Source: Armigeres subalbatus (lineage: Eukaryota > Arthropoda > Insecta > Diptera > Culicidae). From it: DNA of 64,000 nt. The DNA is taken from the NCBI RefSeq assembly GCF_024139115.2, contig NC_085140.1, positions 24,148,035 through 24,212,034 of the forward strand, read 5' to 3'. The translations under genes and the position numbers were made by a program. The notes under the pieces were generated by a model. The model was given only the letters and a program-made list of their open reading frames with translations, was not told the origin of the DNA and ran no database searches. Positions 36,602-47,249 of this stretch are shown here, one piece after another; position 1 is the first letter of the stretch, and each line of letters starts with the position of its first letter.

Positions 36602-37035
36602 TGCCTAAGCAGTCCAATAAAACTGTAATTACTTTTTAATTTTTTAAGTTTTTAAGTCACAATAGCCACCCAACGGCGCATTTTAATATTATCTTTAACT
36701 TTCTAGAACATGCAAAAAATAAAGAAATGAAAATGAAAAAGATATGATCGTAAAAAATCTCCAAAAGTAACGGAATTACAAACTTGGTGTCTTCGACAAA
36801 GTTTTTCAGGAGAACGTTTGCTACAAATTTTATGAAGAATCAAGCCTTATATGTTGTGAAGTGGAAAAAATAAATTTTTCATCTCACCTTTAGAGGGATT
36901 GAACAGTAAACTGAATACCTCCAAAAAAGCGCATTAACTTACTGATTAAATGTCTCGAAGAAACCATTACACTAAATTGCATAATAAAGGTGCTGTTAAA
37001 TAAACGCGCTCAAAACACGATTTTAGCCACTGTGC

Positions 37036-38480
37036 ATTGGTGGAGCAGCGATACCAGAACCGTTGTCCAAAAGTGTCGGAAAGCACTGAAGGCCCTGAAA
37101 AGGCTTACCCTCTTCGATCACCAGACCGCCACTAGACCGTGCATGAAGCAAAAGAAAAATCGTGGACCACCTTTCTGGACGGTATCTCCAGCGAACAAAC
37201 GACAAGCGATCTGTGGAGACGCATAGGTACCTTACCGGGCGAAAGGCGTTCGAAGGAAATCACCATTTTCCATGGATCAGCTGGAGTTCACCCTGCGCAA
37301 AGATAATGGCAAGTCTGCTGGGCAAATCGAGTATTTATTTCGCGTCCCTAGGCCAGAGGAGCGCCAATCACCACGTTGAACTAGACACCCGAGATTTCGG
37401 AGAAGCTCAAACTTTGGGGGATCTCTAGGAACCTCCTCCAATTCATTGAAAGCTTTTTGTCCGATCGCTCCTTCCGAGTGCTACTCGGAGCGCAGACGTC
37501 TAAGATCGTGAAGGAGGAAACCGGGGTACCCCAGAGTTCGGTCATTACGGTAACACTATTCCTGGTAGCAAGGGAGGAGGTCTTCGCTAATCTTCCCAAA
37601 GGGATATTTATCCTAGATTATGCCTCGAAGTACTTCTCATTGTGTCCGATCCACGCCCAAAAGCGGTGATGAGAAAGCTGCAAGCAGCAGTGAGCAAGGT
37701 TGCCAAATGAACCAAATCCGCCAGGTATGAGATGTCTGCTGAGAAATCTATTCACACGCATATTTGCGATCACAACCACCGCTCCCTCGACGGGAACGTA
37801 ATCCCGCTCAAAAATTGCCTCAAGCTCCTGGGACCGGCGACTTACTTTCAATAACCACCTCGATCAAGTACGAAATTGCTGCCAAACCAGGCTCAATATG
37901 CTGAAAAGCATCTCTCGGAAGCGCACTAGTATTCGGTCATCTCCCATCAACCCCGGTCATCTCCCAAGCGGAGTCTTACCATTCAGATATAAAGCTACTG
38001 CAGCATTGGGCTCAAAAGCAATAGGATATCTGGAGAAAACACAAGCCAGAAATGATAGATGTAACCTCCTCGAGCGAGCTAATGAAGCTTTACACAAAAT
38101 ATGTGGAAAACGCCTCCCCAAGATCGCTGGCCGAGCAGCTGACGGAGCAATATACCGCATGTTGACCAGCACCTCAAAAGAAATCTCAAAAAAGGACCAA
38201 AAAAGGCATTGGCGTTATAAGCGAAGCAAGTCCACCACTATCATTTCGCCTACCGAATCTATGTTCGGTATTCTCCTCCGAGGTAGCGGCATTATTCCGG
38301 GCAGTTACTGAATCAAAATCTGGACATATATTAATAGCTACCGATTCCGCCAGAGTGCTAGCCGCAATATCATCACCATCAAACCGCCACTCATATATAC
38401 AAGCCATACAAGCAACTTTGGATAGCAATACCACCTTTATGTGGGTCCCAACAGTGCACAGTGATCCAGGTAGCATACAA
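37036..38480 (+). pseudogene. I-clade LINE ORF2, RT and RNase H (3' part of the split element)
   Basis: Continues the LINE interrupted by the Transib-type element. Readable blocks: WTTFLDGISSEQTTSDLWRR (37161), the palm block FLSDRSFRVLLGAQTSK and VKEETGVPQSSVITVTLF (37455-37565), and ILDYAS (37612). At the last block the catalytic YADD should appear, but a 1-nt loss turns it into YASK and changes frame. Later parts include LPFRYKATAALGSKAIGYLE (37976), DSARVLAAISS of RNase H (38345) and FMWVP (38435). A deletion removes the region between the RT thumb and SRKRTSIRSS. It ends abruptly at 38470. Dead element. Confidence 0.78.
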
Positions 38481-38809
38481 AGCGGTAATAAGTTTTTCAA
38501 GCCGAAAATAGCAGAGATGGAAAAATACTTTGTTCTACAAAGTTGCTCCTAACAGTGAGGGGCTTATTGAGGTTTTCATACAAATTAGGGTGGGCCACAT
38601 TTGAAAAAAATTAAAAATAAAACTTTTTCATTTGCAGAGATACGGCTATACAATGTTTCGTGAAGTTATAGTTCAACCAGATTCCAAGAATTTTGCTAAG
38701 AAAATTATTTCTCTAGCTCTTAAATTGACCGATTTAGAACAATTTTCCTAAGTTCACTTGAAAAAGCAGTTTTTTTGCTCTAACTTTTTTGTTTCAAATT
38801 TCTCAGCAA

Positions 38810-39135
38810 TGTGATGTTCAGACCACTTTTTGTGCTTTGCAGGGCGCAACTTTGCCCGGTGACGACCGAGAGCGCAGCACCAGCAAAGTAAAGCCCACAT
38901 TTCGTTGGCGAGGTGCCGTCGGCGCATGAAGGTTTTCGTGGCGTAGGAGAAGAGGATTAGCAACAGATCGCGCACCGCGGGCGCGATGTAAGAGACCGGC
39001 ATCGTTTAGATGAGCCGTAGGTAGACGTCCTCCTCTCCATCGAGCAAGCACATGGTCAGCGTTACCATCTCCGTCTGCAAAGCACTTACGTGATCCGTAA
39101 GTAAACGCATGCATGCACAATAAATCGCCCAAGCG
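38810..39135 (-). other. GC-rich segment open in two minus frames, unassigned
   Basis: GC content is clearly above the surroundings and two minus frames (39132-38818; 39002-38754) overlap. One includes a hydrophobic stretch (IAPAVRDLLLILFSYATKTF). I do not recognise a family. It may be an exon remnant of a host gene or a retrotransposed piece. Confidence 0.25.
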
Positions 39136-40950
39136 CGCTTGGCGAAGATAGTTTTGGATTTGCCTGCTCCCAATTGTCTATTGGCGATGTATGGCCCGTG
39201 AGAGGCTACTTTCCGATTAGCCGATCACTGAAAGTGAATGCCCACACCGCACAAAAGCTCGTGATAGGAGAGTAGAATATCGATAGTCAAAGCGAACAGA
39301 AGGTACAACAAACAATAAATCGATGTGAATGAATCAAACTGTGAACTTATTGGATGGTTGAATTGTAATAAATGCAATAGGGTACCACAGACAAATCGAC
39401 TTGTCGCTTTAAGGGAACGAGGAAAGGTAATGTAGAGGAGGTTTTTATGTCACTCGGTATCGTTTTTCTGTAGGTTTTTCTTGACGATTATTTTACTGGG
39501 GAAGTTGACCCTGAATCTAACCCACGGATACTCCATAACTAATCGGGGTGAACTGTTTGTAGCAAACCGTGTGCCAGCCCCAGACACTACACTCTGCAAA
39601 AGAAATTAGATAGTAATTTACGTTATATTTCTTGTTTTAAAATGTCCAAAGTAGCCCATGATTTGTCAATAGAAGCCCCGCACGACGGTAGTTCAATACT
39701 TTCTTGGTCCCATTTTACTAAGCATATGCGGTATTTCGAAAAATTTCGTTTCAGGTTGTTCGAAACGAAATTCCGCGGAATTTAGCGGAATTTAAGCGTG
39801 GCGAAATCTGATTTCTTGATTTCGTTTCGTAAAATCACAAAATTTTCGCTAGAAAAAATTAGCTTTTAACGAAACTTAACGGAATTCCGCGGAATTTCGA
39901 AACAAATTTAGACTTAAACCATACTCGTACGGTAGTGTATTTTAAAAAATGTTGGCTGCGCCGCTGAACAAAATCTTAAAGCTGTTTTAAAAACTTAATG
40001 TTATACAAATTTTCATATTAACAGTTACTGCATAATCCCATTCTGAGTCGACAAATACGTATTTAGTTTTTATCTATAAAACGTCTTCAGTGTTTTGTTA
40101 GAAATGTCAAGCAGAAAACGAAAAATATCTTTAAGTATTTTACCTCAATATTTAAGACGTCAGGCTCAGAGTATAAATGTAATCAGATACGAATCTGATC
40201 AGTACAACTTAGTCAAAGAGGCAAAGCCATGGCGTGAACTCTTAAGGAATTTGTGAATTATTTTTAAAGCACCTCTTTCTTATTATCGGCCGACTTCTTC
40301 ACCTATTATGTCTCAAACCAGCTTTAGGCGGTTCACTAAGCATCACTTAACAGTTAAGTAGGCCTCAATGAAAACATTATTATTAAAGGAAGCACATTGA
40401 TTAAACGAAGTTAGATTGATTTGAAACACGGTTTTCGTTTTCGAGTTTTCATGAATTACCTTTTCAACAAACCAAAGGTTCCTTTCCCGTGGCGCTCACT
40501 GAGATGCAGAGCATTCCTCGGTCTCTTATAATTGTCAAACTAATTTCCCTCTCCTAATCCCAAATAGACTGTAAGGGCGTGAACGGCTTATACCATTACT
40601 CATGAATTTGACAACGATTTTTACATGCCTCATATGCACAAACACATACAAGGACAAATAGACTATTACTTGGTTCGTCGAGTTGACTCTCCGAGCTTCG
40701 CATAAAAAGGTTGAATTTAGAAGTAAGTGATATCCTTTTGTAACAAGTTTTGTATGAGAAAGGAAACATTATTTCTTCATACCTGGCAAACTGCTGCCGT
40801 AAAAACTTTGCGATTTTGTGGATTTTAGAAAGGTGTAGAGGATTTGTCTAGCGAGCAAATGTATGCTATTAACAATTCTCTATCTACTATCTACCTTTTT
40901 TCTGGTTTTGAGTTAGCTCAATGATTGTTTGGCATTTGCCACAATGATTT
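39136..40950. other. AT-rich stretch with TTTCG-rich low complexity, no gene
   Basis: At 39735-39905 the sequence repeats GAAATTCCGCGGAATTT and TTTCGTTTCG motifs, and similar sequence recurs at 42430-42600, about 2.7 kb away, partly in inverted form. No ORF of note. Confidence 0.4.
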
Positions 40951-40954
40951 TTAC

Positions 40955-41035
40955 CAGAAACCCATTCCCCAGAATGGACCATATGCCAGAATTGACCAAT
41001 TGCCAGAACGTAATTTGCCAGAATGTACAGTTTTC
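40955..41035. repeat. CCAGAATGNACCA minisatellite
   Basis: About six imperfect 13-15-bp units with the core GCCAGAATGNACCA. Confidence 0.65.
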
Positions 41036-41162
41036 AGAAATAGTAAAACTCTGAATACCGATTATTGTTGGTGGCTAAAGAATAGAAAAAGTATTACATA
41101 AAGAAGGTAATTTTGTAAAACGTGGATTTGGAATTATTTACTAATGAAAGGATTTCTGTATA

Positions 41163-41686
41163 CAGTATCTCCCCGCTTATCCGGACCTCGCTAATCCGAT
41201 GACTCATTAGTTCGGATCTCGCTAATTCGGAATTTTCCGGAATAAAAATAATCAACACATTATACTGTAGGTTTTCTGATTTAAGCTGTGATTTTGTTTT
41301 GGTTCATTTATACGGATTTGACAGTCGGATTAACGACAGAAACCACGTTAGTCCGGCCACAGATAACAGATATTTAGGCTAGAACAAATTTCATTGAAAA
41401 TCCTGTGTAAACTCCTGCCATCTACTCAACTGATTGCGGCAGTACATACAAACGCAGTGGATTAACAACCGTCGAACGCAGCCAATGTATTTGACAGCTG
41501 CATTCGGGCTGCGTTTTCAATAACAATGATCCTTGCGCCATCTCTAATCGATTGCCAAACGCGGTCCCCATTTTAAATACAATTGAATTAACGGTTGCGG
41601 ATGTTTACACACGTATCGGATGCCAGCCTCAATATCTGTTATCTGTGGTCCGGCCATACATTTGTCGGATCAGCGGGGGTATACTG
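41163..41686. mobile_element. pogo/Tigger-like MITE split by a second element
   Basis: Ends CAGTATCTCCCCGCTTATCC and GGATCAGCGGGGGTATACTG, flanked by TA at 41161-41162 and 41687-41688. The body matches the MITE at 15832-16341. The arms are separated by the insertion at 41360-41647. Confidence 0.82.
41360..41647. mobile_element. Inverted-repeat element with 9-bp duplication GTCCGGCCA
   Basis: Left end CAGATAACAGATATT and right end AATATCTGTTATCTGTG are inverted repeats, and GTCCGGCCA lies at both 41351-41359 and 41648-41656. Depending on how the two extra terminal bases are assigned, the duplication is 7-9 bp, which fits hAT or P-like elements. The GTCCGG target resembles the GC-rich site preferred by P-type elements. 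No ORF. Confidence 0.7.
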
Positions 41687-41689
41687 TAA

Positions 41690-42425
41690 TTAATTTTTAC
41701 AGATAACAATATTTTGTGATTTTAAATGTATTTTCATGCACATATTTGGAGCATGCAAATAAACGTAACATTCAATCGATTTCACTATTCTTTAAATCGA
41801 AAAAATTTAAACTATGCTTGCTTGTAAAATTCAGTTAAATTAAATTGAATATCGAATGTTAATTCGTTTGATGCGGTAAGCTGCAAGTTTACACGTCGTT
41901 GAAGTTTCAAAATTACTTGCTGTGTTCATAAAAAGGACTATTTAACATATTAGACAATTTTCAGAAAGACGGATACTATTTATCAAAAAAATACATTCAT
42001 ATTTGTCAAATACCAAACAAACTGTTTACGAATGGATATCATATTTTTTCGCCGACGCAGACTTCATTTCTAAATTTTAATCATATCTATAATTTGATAA
42101 TATCGCTCCAAATTTACTAGACAGGTTTTTGCTTTCATTGAAGACATTATATCTACAAGTCTAGGCAAAATGTCTACTTCTAAAGAAGGAATCACATCCT
42201 AAATATGATAATAAAATGAAATTAGGAACTGCATTAATGCTGGGGTATTGCCTTTTCGCCAAATGTAAACGGAGAAGCGGCGATTTATCTCAGACTGCTT
42301 ATTTTGTTACTACAATGACCAGGATAATCAAAAACCCACTTGCTGTTTTTCATACAAAATTTTCAATTTTGGAGATATACATCTGGATTGCGTGTGAACC
42401 AATTTTGTAAACTTTAAAATCAATT
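41690..42425. other. AT-rich spacer, no feature recognised
   Basis: Only short frames; nothing recognised. Confidence 0.4.
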
Positions 42426-42429
42426 CAAT

Positions 42430-42600
42430 AGAAATTCCGCGGAAAAAAATTAAAATTTCGTTTCGTTTCGTAAAATTTCGAATTGAATGGACCTTGATTT
42501 CGTATCGTTTCGAATTTTCGGAAATAATTTATATTTCGTTTCGTTTCGAATCCACATACACATTTTAAATTTCGTTTCGTTTCGTTTCGTTAGGAAAAAG
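42430..42600. repeat. TTTCGTTTCG low-complexity tract
   Basis: Repeats of TTTCG/TTTCGTTTCG, related to 39735-39905. Confidence 0.7.
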
Positions 42601-42639
42601 TGTCTTATCGCATACCCTTACATTTTACCCGACTGGAAA

Positions 42640-43035
42640 ATGGGAAGTGTGGAGTGAGAAGTGAAAAGTGGGTAATGAGAAGTGAAAAGTGATAAATGCG
42701 AAGGGAGCACTGAGAAATTGGATGTGAGTACTGAGATGTAAAAAGTGAGATTTTTAAGTAAGATGTAAGAATGGAGTAATAAAAAGTGAGTAGTGAAATA
42801 TTCAACACTCTAAGTAAGAAGTGAGAATTGAGAAGTAAGTAGTGAAAAGTTAGAAGTAAGAGCGGGATTTGAGTGATGATAAGTGAACTGTGATAGGTGA
42901 GACGGAAAAAGAATGCAGAAGGAAAATAGATTAAGGAAGAGGAAAAAGAAAAATAGAAAAAATAACGAGATAGGGATAATAGAAAAGAAGAAAGAATTAA
43001 AAAGGAAGAAGGAAGAAAGAAGAAAGAAGAACTTT
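42640..43035. repeat. GAGAAGTGAAAAGTG minisatellite followed by purine-rich tract
   Basis: Degenerate units around GTGAGAAGTGAAAA pass into a GA-rich stretch (42900-43030). The same motif class recurs at 48640-49220. Confidence 0.85.
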
Positions 43036-43059
43036 TTGTTATCATGTCAATGCTTTCTG

Positions 43060-45115
43060 CTTGAATGTCGCAAATATTTGTTCCACATCATATAAAGCTA
43101 CTGCACAAACGAATATCAAATGAAGACCATTTTCCTCGGACGAGCAATTTCCTTGCTCCAAAATTAAAACTTGTCCCATTTTACAGCCACATCGATACTG
43201 TCAATATAAATTCCCCTCGAGGGATGCTTCTTCCCGCCGACCCATCGGCCATGTTGTTCATCGTCCACACTGAACGGGCACCGACCGGATACCTCATCAA
43301 ACAACCTCTTCCTATCGCAGTCCATTTACGAACGGGTGGTGCTTCGTTGGCAGTATGGCGTGGAGTCCATTCGGTTCAAATTTGACTTTGCTATTTCATC
43401 TGTGACTTTTCAACGATTTGCTGCAGTGCCGGGGGTCAGTTCTTCGGTGGCTTGGGAATTTCTGAGCTTCCTTCCGCCACGGAACTGCTCGGTGGGGTAT
43501 TTTAGTGCTCGTTCACGATGATGGTGATTATGGCGATGACGGAGTCGGTTCTATTTTCGTTCGTATCAGCAAAAACTCAAGTCCTGTTCACACTTCGCAC
43601 CAAGAAAACGGAAGCGGTCATTTAAAGGCTATCAGCTGCTAGTTCCGAGCTGCTGGTTTGGAAATGGGGTTGAGATTGTCGTGAGCCTAAGCATTTTTAA
43701 ATCTAAATCAGCGAGATCTGATATTATATAGGCTCTATGAATGGCATAAAATACACAAGAGTGGCACAACTAGGAAATTTTGTTGCATAATAGGGAGAAT
43801 ATCTGCTTTGAATGTACCTCTTATAAGTGCCCCAGCCTTTATTATTCAGTAGCATTTTAAACAAATGACCTGATTTTTGTACATCACCAAAAATCTATAG
43901 ATGCTAAACATGTATCTATATAATTCGAATAATTTGTTGAGTTAGTATGTACAAGTCTATTCGTTTCCTTCGCTTTTCAGTTTTATAGACATACATATAC
44001 GTATTTCGACTTATTTATTAGCGTTATAAATTATTTGGTTGGAATATGGCTGAGTGATAGACGTTGGGGACAGGAATAGCGTAGTTGCTCATATAGACCT
44101 AGCGCTAGCGATGAAATTGCATATCTAGAGAGTGGAGTTTATTATCTCACTTCATAAGTAAGCAAAAAAAATCTTCCTAATTTTGTTCAGCTTACTTTTA
44201 GTATTGCTTCACGTTTGCATCAGCCTTGCAGTATTTATTACCAGAATCAATATAATTTTTATAAATGCTGAAAGATAGAAGTAACCACTTTTCAAGTGTT
44301 AGCTTAGAACGAACTAGATGAGTATTTAAGCCCATTTGTGTCAGTGCGAATATTTATTTTGGAAATCATATTAAATGTTCGTGTTACCTCGAGCGGGATT
44401 GCCCATTTAATTTACTACCATGCACACATTTCAATGTTTAGCTAGGAAAGCACACACGAGCTTTCGGTTGTCAGCCAAATCTGCGCCTCGCTAGAATTGT
44501 GCGATGCCAGGCAGCGGATTTGAATGATGTGTGCAAAATGTGCTTCCGCCGTGACTAGCCCGAGCTTACGCCGCTGCTTAGCAGTGCCTGTGCTGTGCTC
44601 AGTTGGCATAATTTTCACCCCTGCTCGGATGGTCATTTTCTGAAGAGTCACGTTCCTCCTTGAGCACCTATGGGCGGTGTGGTTTTCCCACCAGTTAGCA
44701 GCGAAAGCATTTCTCTATTCTATAACTTGAAGGATTCGTTGAACAAATATTGGCAAACGGTTTTTGTTTTGTGCACCATAAGCACTCTAGAAAATGTTTA
44801 CATTTATCGTAATTATCGAAAATATAAAATAACTACTATTTGGAAAATAGTGAACCTTCACCGCGGCTAGCTCTTTTTTTGCAAATCGTATATCTTTCGA
44901 ATGCTTGATTTTCTCAATCGTCACATGTTCTTCACTGTTGTATATCCACACTTAAGCGAGCTTACATTATTTATTATCAAGAACTTCACATTCTTTACCC
45001 CCAGCAACGGGCTAGGCAGATTTGTATAGAGTGTAAATCAAAAGCAGAAATCATGCATGAACATTATCTATAAGGTACACTGGGGAAGTGGAAAAGGAAA
45101 TATCGATAGTTCATG
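43060..45115. other. Intergenic stretch, no gene assigned
   Basis: Frames of 106 codons (43065-43385) and 69 codons (minus, 44442-44651) lack recognisable domains. No element ends were found. Confidence 0.35.
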
Positions 45116-45124
45116 TTCAAATTA

Positions 45125-45300
45125 TTTTATTAAGAAAATTACATTGAGCTTTTTACTGGAATGTCTTCACTTGTCATAAGACGATTTAGTACCATCCAAT
45201 TTATTTCCACCACTTGATTGTAACTTTACAGATACTTATATCAACTTCAACAGTAAGGTCGACTTCAGTCGAGTCAAGTACGAGACAAGTGAATGCACCT
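45125..45300 (-). mobile_element. Partial copy of the palindromic CTGTCATAAGACG element
   Basis: In reverse orientation it carries the one-sided tail (AAGAAAATTACATTGAGCTTT), then CTTGTCATAAGACG, the CCACTTGATTGTA block and AACAGTAAGGTCGACTTCAG, but only half of the palindrome. Confidence 0.7.
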
Positions 45301-45609
45301 CTGATGTTAAGCCGTTAGATCATAGTTTTTGACCTCTAGTTTAAGGATCTGCGTCGATTAAAATATTTCATCGGTGAAATTTTGAGTTTTTTACTATTTA
45401 AGGTAATATTTTTAACCTAAAAACCTTTTCTGATTTTTTAAAATTTTATGAAACAAGTTATATAAAATCCAACCACAACTTTTTGTTCCTGATGCTTTAT
45501 GAAACATTTTCATATAAAAACATTTTTCATATGATGAAAATAGTAGAAGTTATATTAAAATTACTGCCAGTATTAAATGTTCTTAAGGTTTATTATGAAC
45601 AAATCTGGA

Positions 45610-45875
45610 GCCTTCCTTAGCCGTACGGTAAGATGCACTGCTACACTGCAAGACCATGCTAAAAGTGGCTGCGTTCGATTCCCGGTCTTGCCTAGGATAT
45701 ATTCTCGCCTTCCCTGGGCATAAAGTATCATCGTAGCCTAATGATATACGAATGCGAAAATGGTAACTTGGACTAGAAACCTCGCAGTTAATAACTATGG
45801 AAGTGCTAAATGAACACTAAGCTCCGAGGCGGCATATGTCAGAGTGATTGATATAATGCCAATAAGAAAAAGTAT
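45610..45875 (+). mobile_element. Feilai-type tRNA-related SINE
   Basis: The head has an A box (CCTTAGCCGTACGG) and B box (GCGTTCGATTCCC). The body carries CTTCCCTGGGCATAAAGTAT, CTAATGATATACGAATGC, GAAACCTCGCAGTTAATAAC and GCTCCGAGGCGGC, and the 3' end is AATGCCAATAAGAAAA. This order is what I know from the Aedes Feilai SINE family. The copy has minor changes only. Confidence 0.8.
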
Positions 45876-46240
45876 TATTAAATTTATGAACATAATATCA
45901 CTCTTTAACATTTCAAATCAACAAAAAAATAATACTACGTACTAGATCAAAGTAGTATTTATGTTCTGTATTTCAAACTTGACTGAACCTCAATGGACGT
46001 CTGTATTATGTGACCACTGTTATATGCTACCACCGTGGATAACAGTTTACTTGCACACTCACGGTGTAAAAAAAATGGATTATTATCGAAGTTTCATGTA
46101 CCTCTAATTTTTTTCCCAGAAAGTTAGGCAAGGTCATTTGAAATAAGGCACGGGGTGTTTTAAAATATTTCATCGGCGATTTTTTGAAAAAAGTGATTTT
46201 TATTGTTTTCTTATTCAATATACCATACAAAAAGTCAATT

Positions 46241-46700
46241 GATGGGTTCCAAGATTGAATGAAAATTGGCCACTTCCCCAAGGGAACCAGGCCCTGGAAG
46301 TACCCGGAGGGTGGCCAATTCGATCAAAAATCGCCGAAATGTACTCCAGTGTACTTGTTTTGCAAAATCATGAAGTTTGATATGTCGCAAGATGGGTTCC
46401 AAGAGCGAATGAAAATTGGCCACTTCCCCAAGGGAACCAGGCCCTGGAAGTACCCGGAGGGTGGCCAATTCGATCGAAAATCGCCGAAATGTACTCCAGT
46501 GTACTTGTTTTGCAAAATCATGAAGTTTGATATGTCGCAAGATGGGTTCCAAGAGCGAATGAAAATTGGCCACTTCCCCAAGGGAACCAGGCCCTGGAAG
46601 TACCCGGAGGGTGGCCAATTCGATCGAAAATCGCCGAAATGTACTCCAGTGTACTTGTTTTGCAAAATCATGAAGTTTGACATGTCGCACGATGGATTTC
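46241..46700. repeat. Three exact-length 150-bp tandem units
   Basis: GATGGGTTCCAAGA starts at 46241, 46391 and 46541, so the period is exactly 150 bp. Units two and three are virtually identical, unit one differs at a few sites, and a strongly diverged fourth piece starts at 46691. Because 150 is a multiple of three, frames stay open across all units on both strands (46259-46828 plus; 46879-46235 minus). I regard these ORFs as a consequence of the repeat. Confidence 0.93.
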
Positions 46701-46879
46701 AAAGCCGATCTGCCAGTGACCATTTTTTCCGGGAGGGAGGTAACCCCAGTACTTCCCGGAATATATCCGGAACCATGGCTATTGCTCGAAAATTGACCTC
46801 GGTTCTCAAAAATATAGGAATTTTGTGATCGATTCCAGAAGATTTCTTGAAAATCCGTTAGAAATTGGCTGAGCTGCAT

Positions 46880-47245
46880 AGTTTTGAATTATGAGTTTTG
46901 GCGTAAAATGGGGGTTGGGGACGTACGTGTTAAACGAAATGGATATACCTTGAACAATTGTTTCATCCCAGTTCAACCAAGGATTCCCTTAAGAATAGGC
47001 CTTCAGCTCATTGAGAGCTGTTAGCAGTTTTTAATTGATTGTGATCCATAGAATTGAATTGGATGAGCGTTCGAAGGGTTCCTTTTTAGTTCATTCCAAA
47101 ATTCCCTGAAGTTTGGGCTTTGAGATTACCACACCTTCCCAAAGGGCTCTTTTTATAAAAAGGTCCATGACCATTAGAGTGGGGCGCAGTTGTATGGAAA
47201 AACGCAAACTTCATCCAATCAAGTGAGATCAAGGTTTTTCTAAAT
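46880..47245. other. Spacer without recognised features
   Basis: No ORF above 61 codons and no element ends. Confidence 0.4.
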
Positions 47246-47249
47246 CGCT

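Larger units (their letters stand above)
35484..37034. mobile_element. Transib-type non-autonomous element with ~280-bp TIRs
   Basis: The left end CACGGTGGCTAAAATCG and the right end (complement CACAGTGGCTAAAATCG) begin long inverted repeats of about 280 bp (35484-35770 and 36750-37034), roughly 80% alike. Both sides are flanked by CATTG (35479-35483 and 37035-37039), and removing the element plus one CATTG restores the LINE frame across PALHWWSSDT. A 5-bp duplication and CACRGTG ends are hallmarks of Transib transposons, whose ends resemble the RAG recombination-signal heptamer. No transposase ORF is inside; 558 bp of the length is a nested hAT MITE. Confidence 0.8.

Noticed and set aside
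35483..37038. Reading the long-TIR element with a 3-bp ATT duplication and GCAC ends
   Set aside because: The 5-bp CATTG reading fits better: it gives CACGGTG/CACAGTG ends and restores the LINE reading frame exactly.
38754..39132. Membrane protein gene from the hydrophobic minus frame
   Set aside because: Only one short hydrophobic stretch, interrupted upstream by a stop, and no recognisable family; listed only as an unassigned segment.
46259..46879. Real protein-coding gene in the 150-bp repeat
   Set aside because: Both strands are equally open and the frame is fully explained by three copies of a stop-free 150-bp unit.
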